The notes beneath the pieces are model-generated. The model saw only the letters and a program-made list of their open reading frames with translations, was not told the DNA's origin and did no database searches. The translations under genes and the position numbers were made by a program. This document shows positions 35,242 to 41,221 of a stretch of DNA of 64,000 nt, piece after piece (positions within the stretch are counted from its first letter, which is position 1; the number at the start of each line of letters is the position of its first letter). Source of the stretch: Tumebacillus amylolyticus (lineage in GTDB: Bacteria; Bacillota; Bacilli; Tumebacillales; Tumebacillaceae); the NCBI RefSeq assembly GCF_016722965.1, contig NZ_JAEQNB010000001.1, positions 1,329,344-1,393,343 of the forward strand, given 5' to 3'.

Positions 35242-35352
35242 TTATCCACACAACCCTGTGTATAGCTTGTGGGTACGTTGTGGACACATTGTGGAAAAGG
35301 CTTCCTTTTGTACTCCCCCCTAGGTGGAATACTGGGCATAAACTTATCCACA
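35242..35352. promoter_or_regulatory. Cluster of DnaA boxes upstream of sda
   Basis: Perfect boxes TTATCCACA occur at 35242-35250 and 35344-35352. One-mismatch boxes in the other orientation occur at 35257-35265 (TGTGTATAG) and 35290-35298 (TGTGGAAAA), and a two-mismatch copy at 35279-35287. Another one-mismatch box lies at 35512-35520, near citZ. B. subtilis sda is regulated by DnaA through such boxes. Confidence 0.75.
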
Positions 35353-35547
35353 TTTTCCATGATTCGACTTCTTGCGCTGAAAAAAATATTTTTTCGACAA
35401 GAGAAAGACATAAAAACGCCCCCGTGTCACATCCTAAGAGAAGTAGAAACCTCCCCCAAGGAAGCGTTTTCGTGAGGCATTCCGAGAAAGTTTACCGGAA
35501 TCCGTATAAATTGTGGAAAAAATGAATGAGAAACCATTCAGACGTAT

Positions 35548-35576
35548 TCGACCGTCCAGACTAATTCCTGTATAAT
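35548..35576 (+). promoter_or_regulatory. Predicted citZ promoter
   Basis: TCGACC and a perfect TATAAT are separated by 17 bases, 70 bases before the citZ start. A near-match to a CcpC-type ATAA/TTAT box overlaps the -10 but has 6 rather than 7 bases between arms. Confidence 0.5.
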
Positions 35577-35646
35577 AGGCTTTATCGACATAATTCTGAC
35601 AAGTAAGTTGCATATTTCATGCGTATACATCTGGAGGTGTCTCACA

Positions 35647-36804
35647 ATGTCTGATATGAAAGCAAAAGCAGCAGCTGGTCTGCAAGACGTGGTGGCGGGC
35701 GAATCCTCGATCTGTTTGGTCGACGGAACCAAGGGCCGACTGGTCTACCACGGATACGACATTAACGATCTGGTGGGCAAGGCTTCTTTTGAAGAAGTCG
35801 TGTACCTGCTCTGGCACGGCAAATTGCCGAATCTTGCAGAACTGACCGAATTGGACGCAGAACTCAAGAAAAACCGCGAAATCCCGGCGGATATCATGGC
35901 GCTGATCCAAGGTCTGGTCAACTCCCCGGCAAACCCGACCGGCATGGAAATTCTCCGTACCGTCGCTTCGTTTGCAGGTGCAGTGGACGCTGACAAGTCC
36001 ATGGAACGTGAAACCCACCTCAAACAATCGGCAAAGCTCGTCTCGCTCATGGCGTCTGCAACCGCTGCCATCGGCCGCCTCAAAGCCGGCAAGGAATACG
36101 TGGCACCGCGCAGCGACCTCGGACACGCGGCGAACTTCCTCTATATGCTCAACGGGGTTGAAGCGAATGAACTCTCCGTCGAAGCGTTCGACGTTGCTCT
36201 CATCTTGCACGCCGACCATGAATTCAACGCGTCGACCTTCACCGCGCGTTGCACCGTCGGCACTCTGTCGGACGTCTACTCCGGCGTTACTTCCGCGATC
36301 GGCGCCCTCAAAGGCCCGCTGCACGGTGGTGCGAACGAAGACGTTCTGCGCATGCTGATGAAAATCAACTCCGTCGAAGGAGCAGAGGCAGGCATCAAAG
36401 ACCTGCTCGCAAACGGCGTAAAAGTCCCGGGCTTCGGTCACCGCGTGTACCGTTCCTACGACCCGCGCGGCCTCGTGCTCAAGAAGTACGCGAAGGACCT
36501 CACCGCGAAACAAGGTGAGACCAAGTGGTACGACATGACCGAGATCGCAGAGCGCGTCGTGCTTGAATACTTTGCAGGCAAAGGCAAAGACCTCAAGTAC
36601 AACGTCGACCTCTACTCCGGTTCGCTCTACAACGCGATGGACATCCCGGTGGAACTGTTCACCCCGCTGTTCGTCATGTCCCGCGTCTCCGGTTGGACGG
36701 CGCACATCCTCGAACAGTACGCAAACAACCGCATCATCCGCCCGGTTGCCGATTATGTCGGTCCGGTCGACCTGCAATTCGTGCCGATCTCCGAGCGCGC
36801 GTAG
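35647..36804 (+). CDS. citZ: Citrate synthase
   Basis: A 385-residue short-form (type I-like) citrate synthase that condenses oxaloacetate and acetyl-CoA. The N-terminal signature SSICLVDGTKGRLVYHGYDI, the catalytic His in GPLHGGANEDVLRML near residue 225, the second His in PGFGHRVYRSYDPR and the Asp in NVDLYSGSLY are all present. A 2-methylcitrate synthase cannot be excluded from sequence alone, but no other citrate synthase gene and no prp genes are in view. ATG 35647 follows GGAGGTG. In B. subtilis citZ precedes icd and mdh; here it is separate. Confidence 0.92.
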   Translation: MSDMKAKAAAGLQDVVAGESSICLVDGTKGRLVYHGYDINDLVGKASFEEVVYLLWHGKLPNLAELTELDAELKKNREIPADIMALIQGLVNSPANPTGMEILRTVASFAGAVDADKSMERETHLKQSAKLVSLMASATAAIGRLKAGKEYVAPRSDLGHAANFLYMLNGVEANELSVEAFDVALILHADHEFNASTFTARCTVGTLSDVYSGVTSAIGALKGPLHGGANEDVLRMLMKINSVEGAEAGIKDLLANGVKVPGFGHRVYRSYDPRGLVLKKYAKDLTAKQGETKWYDMTEIAERVVLEYFAGKGKDLKYNVDLYSGSLYNAMDIPVELFTPLFVMSRVSGWTAHILEQYANNRIIRPVADYVGPVDLQFVPISERA

Positions 36805-36815
36805 GTGTAAAATCG

Positions 36816-36851
36816 AAAAAGGCTCCCGTCCAACGACGGGAGCCTTTTTTT
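36816..36851. terminator. Bidirectional terminator after citZ
   Basis: AAAAAGGCTCCCGTC pairs with GACGGGAGCCTTTTT; A- and T-runs on both sides serve citZ and the converging small gene. Confidence 0.9.
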
Positions 36852-36854
36852 CCC

Positions 36855-37115
36855 TCACGACCAGCGGCCGACGACAACGCGTTTGCGGGCGAAGCGGCCG
36901 CCGAACGTTTGCCCGATGATCCCAAGCACGACCAGCAAGGCCACGAAACCAAGAGTCAGCTCGTAGTCTTGGCGCAAGAAGACGATCAGCGGAAGAGAAG
37001 CGAGCGTGGCGAGAAACCATCCGAATGTAAAAGGTCGAGTGTTGACGCGCCACATTCCCAGTGGTATGTTGACCAAGAATGTAACCAAACTCATAAGTGC
37101 GACAGTGACAAGCAT
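36855..37115 (-). CDS. Small membrane protein of unknown function
   Basis: An 86-residue protein with three predicted membrane segments (about residues 1-20, 30-47 and 52-72) and a short basic C-terminus (GGRFARKRVVVGRWS). ATG 37115 lies 8 bases behind GGAGGAGG; the longer frame starting at 37133 contains that ribosome site and is unlikely. It converges on citZ and shares the terminator. No family is recognised. Confidence 0.6.
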   Translation of the reverse strand: MLVTVALMSLVTFLVNIPLGMWRVNTRPFTFGWFLATLASLPLIVFLRQDYELTLGFVALLVVLGIIGQTFGGRFARKRVVVGRWS

Positions 37116-37217
37116 GACAAGCACCTCCTCCATTAATGCCTATGCTGAAAAAAAGGAAATGTTTCGTCATCTGCCGAATATGTAAGAGAAGGGTAAGAGA
37201 GAAAGGGGCGTCTACAC

Positions 37218-37862
37218 GTGATCGTTCAACAGCTCAAATTGGAAGAACATAAGGTCATTACCATTGAACCGACGGCGAGCCTCAAGGAACTGCTCGAAGT
37301 TCTCGATCGCTGCGGGTATCAACATATCCCCGTCGTCCAAGACGGTGTATTCTACGGCATGGCGGGCTATAGTGAAGTGTACAAAGCTTTCTTTGAATCG
37401 ACGCTGGAGAAGCAAGCGTTTTTGGCGGGCACCAAGGTGGAGAGCGTCACCATCAACAAGACCGCAACCATCCACGAAGAGGGCAACATGGAGGAGATCT
37501 TCAACAAGATCGACTACGTGCCGTTCCTCGCCGTGCTCGACGGGGAGAGCCACTTCAACGGCATGCTGCTGAAGTCCACCCTGTTCGACATGCTCCGCGA
37601 CGCACTGGGCATGCACAAACCGGGCATCCGTCTGACCGTCTCCATGCCGGAGATGAAAGGCGTGCTCGGCAAGTTCTCCGAAGTCGTCAAGGACTACTCC
37701 AACATCTTCGGCATGCTCGTGCTCGATGACAACACCAACTTCGGCTACCGTCGCGTTTCGTTCAAAGTCGCTCCGGAAACCGACATCGAAGCGCTGACCG
37801 AAGACCTCAAACACATCGGGGTGCGCGTCTTCCACGTGACTCCGGTTGTCCAATCGCTCTAA
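37218..37862 (+). CDS. CBS-pair protein with C-terminal ACT-like domain (AcuB-like)
   Basis: A 214-residue cytoplasmic protein. Residues 1-135 hold two CBS motifs (LKELLEVLDRCGYQHIPVVQDG and MEEIFNKIDYVPFLAVLDG), which generally bind adenine nucleotides, including cyclic di-AMP in some relatives. Residues 140-214 (GIRLTVSMPEMKGVLGKFSEVV) look like an ACT domain. The layout is that of AcuB. The ligand and partner are unknown. It begins at GTG after GAAAGGGG, stands alone and has its own terminator. Confidence 0.75.
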   Translation: MIVQQLKLEEHKVITIEPTASLKELLEVLDRCGYQHIPVVQDGVFYGMAGYSEVYKAFFESTLEKQAFLAGTKVESVTINKTATIHEEGNMEEIFNKIDYVPFLAVLDGESHFNGMLLKSTLFDMLRDALGMHKPGIRLTVSMPEMKGVLGKFSEVVKDYSNIFGMLVLDDNTNFGYRRVSFKVAPETDIEALTEDLKHIGVRVFHVTPVVQSL

Positions 37863-37883
37863 CAAACGTTCGGCTCTCATGAG

Positions 37884-37919
37884 AAAAGCGGCCCGCCTCT
37901 GTGCGGTGCCGCTTTTTTT
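37884..37919 (+). terminator. Rho-independent terminator
   Basis: AAAAGCGGC pairs with GCCGCTTTT with an inner CCGC/GCGG extension, then a T-run. Confidence 0.85.
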
Positions 37920-37979
37920 ACACAAACTGGGCGGTGTTTGCATATCCTATCCGCAGAAGAAGCACGAGGAGGGATGAGA

Positions 37980-38813
37980 ATGCCGACAATCGTGATCGAC
38001 CCCGGCCACGGTGGGATCGACCCCGGAACCGTGGGCAACGGATATCAGGAAAAAATGCTGGTTCTGCAAACGAGTTTGCTTTTGCGAGATGCACTGCGTC
38101 GTTGTGGATTTCAGGTCATCATGACCCGTGAATCCGACACGCTGCCGCTTGCAGGCGGCTCGATTGGAGATGACCTTGCATACCGGGCGCAACTTGCTAA
38201 CAACAACAATGCCGACCTGTTCGTCTCGTGGCACGTAGACGCGGCGTCTTCATCTGACGTCAACGGTGTCGCGGTGTGGATTCATCCTTCAACACGGGGG
38301 ACCCGCACGGACCAGTGGGCCCAGGCGATCGTCAACGGCATCGCCAACTCCACCGGCCAGAAGAACCGAGGCGTCTACCTCGGCGACTTCCAAGTCATTC
38401 GCGACACCAAGATGGATGCGGTGCTCGTCGAGTCCGGCTTCATCACGAACGCCGTGGAAGCGTCGAATCTCGCCGATACGAGCTTTCAGATGAAGGAAGC
38501 GGAGGGCGCGGCACGGGCGATTTGCGGGATTTTCAACATTCCGTACAACCAACCGGTTCCAACTCCGCAACCCAGCACCCCGACTCCCACGCCAACACCT
38601 ACCCCCGCGCCGACACCTACACCGACTCCTACAAATCAAGAAGTCTGGCCGCAGTGGGCGGCAACCGCGATCCAGAACATGATCGACTGGGGGATAATGG
38701 TCGGGTTCCCTGATGGCACGTGGAAGCCGGACCAGCAAGTGACACGCGCCGAACTGGCAGTCGCTTTGGAGAAATTCTATGAGTTCATTCGCAGAGGAGG
38801 AGCAACCGGATGA
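37980..38813 (+). CDS. N-acetylmuramoyl-L-alanine amidase with one SLH domain, endolysin-like
   Basis: A 277-residue Amidase_3 enzyme cutting the bond between muramic acid and the stem peptide. Zinc ligands fit H10 (DPGHGG), E24 and H85 (SWHVDA), with catalytic E151 (VESGF). A Pro-Thr repeat linker (about 192-219) leads to a single SLH domain (about 222-270; WAATAIQNMIDWGIMVGFPDGTW). There is no signal peptide, unlike cell-wall amidases but like phage endolysins that wait for a holin. ATG 37980 follows GAGGAGG. The next gene, overlapping by 4 bases, is holin-like. Confidence 0.85.
   Translation: MPTIVIDPGHGGIDPGTVGNGYQEKMLVLQTSLLLRDALRRCGFQVIMTRESDTLPLAGGSIGDDLAYRAQLANNNNADLFVSWHVDAASSSDVNGVAVWIHPSTRGTRTDQWAQAIVNGIANSTGQKNRGVYLGDFQVIRDTKMDAVLVESGFITNAVEASNLADTSFQMKEAEGAARAICGIFNIPYNQPVPTPQPSTPTPTPTPTPAPTPTPTPTNQEVWPQWAATAIQNMIDWGIMVGFPDGTWKPDQQVTRAELAVALEKFYEFIRRGGATG
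38561..38638 (+). repeat. Pro-Thr codon repeat in the amidase linker
   Basis: Tandem CCN-ACN codons encode alternating Pro and Thr, forming an extended linker between catalytic and SLH domains. Confidence 0.8.
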
Positions 38814-39166
38814 CAGATGCCTGGCTGCCGCTTGTCGATCAAGGGGTCGCCGTGTTGTTGCAAATTGCCGTCCTTGCCGCATTCATTCTGCTCAAGAACT
38901 TGAAATCTCGTCTGGAGTCCTACTATACCGCGCATACGTCGACGCAGGAACGGCAATTGTTAGCCCAGTTCGGACGCGAAGCGTTCGCGTTCGCCGAGAC
39001 GGTTTACCGCGACTACGACGGCCCGGCCAAGATGAACGAAGCGATCAAGTACCTGCTCGACGCGGGCACGAAGTACGGGATGAAGGACATCCCGCTCACC
39101 GAAGCCCGCGCTGTCATCGAATCCGCGTGGCTCGATGACAAGCGCAAACAGACGTCCGCTTCGTAA
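38810..39166 (+). CDS. Phage holin-like protein, LL-H family type
   Basis: A 118-residue protein with one N-terminal membrane helix (about residues 14-30, VAVLLQIAVLAAFILL) and a long, charged helical C-terminus containing FAETVYRDYDGPAKMNEAIKYL, the pattern of the phage LL-H holin family. Holins form membrane holes that release endolysins. It starts within the stop codon of the amidase (ATGA). No other phage gene is nearby, so this may be a domesticated lysis pair or a remnant. Confidence 0.7.
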   Translation: MTDAWLPLVDQGVAVLLQIAVLAAFILLKNLKSRLESYYTAHTSTQERQLLAQFGREAFAFAETVYRDYDGPAKMNEAIKYLLDAGTKYGMKDIPLTEARAVIESAWLDDKRKQTSAS

Positions 39167-39206
39167 AAAAAGCTCTCTCGTCCTCAGCGACGGGAGAGCT
39201 TTTTTC
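39165..39206. terminator. Bidirectional terminator
   Basis: AAAGCTCTC pairs with GAGAGCTTT with an inner CGTC/GACG extension. It overlaps the last codons of the VanZ-like gene on the minus strand. Confidence 0.8.
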
Positions 39207-39684
39207 GTTGTACGGTCTGCCAAATCAAGAGGAGCAACAGCGCCAATACGACGCCGACCGAGTCCATGCCCACGTCGATGATATGTCCGGTGCGGTTGGG
39301 CACGAACGTCTGGTGCCACTCGTCGCTTGCGGCATAGAGCACGGCGGTCACCAGCGCCAATCCGTAGACGAATCCGCGAGTGAGCTTCGTCGACGCATAG
39401 GTCTGCCACAGCAAAAAAGCAAGAAGGAAGTATTCGGTGATATGGGCGCCCTTGCGGATGAAAAATTCCACGAAGCCGTAGGGCTTGAGATACGTCACGA
39501 GATCGCCGTCGTATGTAAACTGAACATGGGGCAAGAACCCTTGCAAGGTCTCTTCGGAGATCAAGGTGGTCAGCCACGGCTTGAGGTCTTGTTGGGAGTA
39601 GGCTTGCGCGGACTTCCAGAAGATCACGCCCATCCAGAGCAAACTCAGGAGCAGGAACAATCGAAATCGGATCGGTTTTTTCAT
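39184..39684 (-). CDS. VanZ-like family membrane protein
   Basis: A 166-residue membrane protein with four or five helices. The conserved features are RKGAHITEYFLLAFLLW near residue 80 and SDEWHQTFVPNRTGHIIDVGMDSVGVV near 122, both typical of the VanZ-like family, named for teicoplanin resistance but mostly of unknown role. A long extracytoplasmic loop (about 27-75) follows the first helix. The ribosome site (AGGTGAG) is rather far from the ATG. Confidence 0.85.
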   Translation of the reverse strand: MKKPIRFRLFLLLSLLWMGVIFWKSAQAYSQQDLKPWLTTLISEETLQGFLPHVQFTYDGDLVTYLKPYGFVEFFIRKGAHITEYFLLAFLLWQTYASTKLTRGFVYGLALVTAVLYAASDEWHQTFVPNRTGHIIDVGMDSVGVVLALLLLLIWQTVQRKKLSRR

Positions 39685-39730
39685 CTTGGAGTTTTCTCAC
39701 CTCTGATCCTTATTTTGGCAGAGGAAGAGC

Positions 39731-39768
39731 AAATGGACAAGACCCGGAGCGGGTCTTGTCCATTTTTT
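39731..39768. terminator. Long stem-loop with T-run on the plus strand
   Basis: AAATGGACAAGACCC pairs with GGGTCTTGTCCATTT. The best T-run is on the plus strand although both flanking genes are on the minus strand; the minus-strand tract is weak. Confidence 0.6.
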
Positions 39769-39772
39769 GTTG

Positions 39773-40207
39773 CTAGTGCAGTTCCGGGCGGCCCGGTTCG
39801 GAGATCTCGCTGAGCGCGAAGCCTGCTTCGTTCTCGTGGATGCCGACAACTGCCAAGTCGCCGATCGCGACGATGCCGACCAGACGATTGTCTTCCACGA
39901 CCGGGAGACGGCGGACTTGGTTGTCTGCCATCAGTTTGGCCGCTTCTTGCGCCGTTTGTTCCGGAGATACGGTGACGACAGACGGAGACAAGCACTCGTT
40001 GATCTTCGTGCTGTTGATGTCCATGCCTTTGGCAACGGCACGAACGACGATGTCGCGGTCAGTGATGACGCCTTCCAGATGGTCCCCTTGGTTTGCAACC
40101 GGGATGATCCCAACGTCGAGGTCAGACATCATCTGCGCCGCTTCCTGCAGGGTGTGTTCACGCTTCAGGGTCTTTACCTCGGTGGTCATGAGTTCACGGA
40201 TTTTCAT
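39773..40207 (-). CDS. CBS domain-pair protein
   Basis: A 144-residue protein made of two CBS motifs (TLQEAAQMMSDLDVGIIPVANQ and TAQEAAKLMADNQVRRLPVVEDN) with the DRDIVVRAVAKG linker seen in stand-alone bacterial CBS proteins. These often bind AMP, ATP or NAD and act as energy or stress sensors; a specific ligand cannot be read here. AGGAGGC precedes the ATG. It is the third CBS protein in this window. Confidence 0.85.
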   Translation of the reverse strand: MKIRELMTTEVKTLKREHTLQEAAQMMSDLDVGIIPVANQGDHLEGVITDRDIVVRAVAKGMDINSTKINECLSPSVVTVSPEQTAQEAAKLMADNQVRRLPVVEDNRLVGIVAIGDLAVVGIHENEAGFALSEISEPGRPELH

Positions 40208-40237
40208 CGAATCGCCTCCTCATGAAGTTTGGGGTCA

Positions 40238-40278
40238 AAAAAAAAGACTGCCGGGACCTTCATCCCAACAGCCTTTAG
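40238..40278 (-). terminator. Terminator of the DUF4383-like gene
   Basis: On the minus strand AAAGGCTGTTGGG pairs, with G-U wobbles, with CCCGGCAGTCTTT, followed by a long T-run. Confidence 0.7.
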
Positions 40279-40298
40279 TATGCCAGTTTCCGAAGTCC

Positions 40299-40643
40299 TT
40301 ATGCTTCTGCGGACGACGACTTCCCGTAGGCGACATACGCCCCCCACGCCCCCAAGAGGATGTGAATCAAATTCTCCGTCACTTCCAAGTGGATGAAGTT
40401 CAGATCCGGGAAGAAGAAGCCGATGATGCCAACGATCAAATACACCGGACCGATGATCTTGGCGAACAGCATCGCTGCTTTTTCGCTCTGGCCGGCGGCG
40501 ATCCCCACGACCCCAAGCACGAGGTAGATGATGTTCTGTACCGTGTCGAACTGGATGAGGCCGAGGAGATCTGTCACAAAGAACCCGATGATACCGAGCA
40601 ACAAGGCCAACCAACCTGCAATGCGGGCAAACGTCTTCGCCAT
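40299..40643 (-). CDS. DUF4383-like four-helix membrane protein
   Basis: A 114-residue protein with four predicted helices (about residues 7-28, 36-50, 60-80 and 88-105). The pattern VLGVVGIAAG in helix 2, AKIIGPVYLIVGIIGFF in helix 3 and NLIHILLGAWGAYVAYG in helix 4 resembles DUF4383. Function unknown. AGGAGGG precedes the ATG. Confidence 0.6.
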   Translation of the reverse strand: MAKTFARIAGWLALLLGIIGFFVTDLLGLIQFDTVQNIIYLVLGVVGIAAGQSEKAAMLFAKIIGPVYLIVGIIGFFFPDLNFIHLEVTENLIHILLGAWGAYVAYGKSSSAEA

Positions 40644-40783
40644 TGTGAATCCCTCCTAAACGTGGATGATGGTCTTGCTACTACAGGGATATGTGCGGTT
40701 CTCCACAGCTAGACCTGTTCTAGAAATTCAGCCGGGGTCATATGAAAAAGTGATAGAAAGCAACGAGGGGGTCATCAACAGAC

Positions 40784-41221
40784 ATGAAGCGAGGAGACGG
40801 TGTGACGTTTCGACGCAAGCGTTTGGGACGGGTGTTGCTGTTCGCATACGAGTGGACGCAAAGCGCCGAGGACGTCGCGCTGGAGTTCGCTCGCACGGGC
40901 CGGAACGTGCATGTCATCACCTGCGTGCGTTCCCTTTCACAAAGTTGGCGGGGCATTGGTTCCCTGTATCTCCATCAAGTGGAACTCCCGGACCAGGAGC
41001 TCTTGACGCCGAGGCAAAGCGAGGCAGTTCTCAACATTTGGTTGGCCGCGATGGGGAGTCGGGTGCTGACCGCGTACGGCAGGTTTGAACTGTTGGTGGC
41101 ACAGGACGAAGAAGTTGCAGAAGCGGTGGCCATGCTCGCCCAAAAGGCAAGTTTACCCATCTGCGTACCGTCCGAAGCGCTCCGACAGAGACTTTTGTCA
41201 CCTATGGAGGTAAACGGATGA
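40784..41221 (+). CDS. Unknown protein, glycosyltransferase N-domain-like
   Basis: A 145-residue protein whose first 45 residues (RVLLFAYEWTQSAEDVALEFARTGRNVHVIT) resemble the start of a GT4/GT-B glycosyltransferase. The C-terminal catalytic half is missing, so it may be a truncated enzyme or a distinct small protein. ATG 40784 has a distant GAGGGGG; GTG 40802 with GAGGAG 5 bases upstream is a real alternative. The stop overlaps the next gene (ATGA), so it is coupled to sugar-nucleotide synthesis. Confidence 0.55.
   Translation: MKRGDGVTFRRKRLGRVLLFAYEWTQSAEDVALEFARTGRNVHVITCVRSLSQSWRGIGSLYLHQVELPDQELLTPRQSEAVLNIWLAAMGSRVLTAYGRFELLVAQDEEVAEAVAMLAQKASLPICVPSEALRQRLLSPMEVNG

Noticed and set aside
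35269-35525. Two overlapping plus-strand frames of about 70-80 codons between sda and citZ
   Set aside because: They run through the DnaA boxes, lack ribosome sites and have no protein-like composition.
35572-35585. CcpC-type operator at the citZ promoter
   Set aside because: ATAA and TTAT are present but are 6 rather than 7 bases apart, and no second half-site was found.
37980-39166. Complete prophage
   Set aside because: Only the lysis-type pair is present; flanking genes are chromosomal and no integrase, capsid, tail or attachment site is visible.
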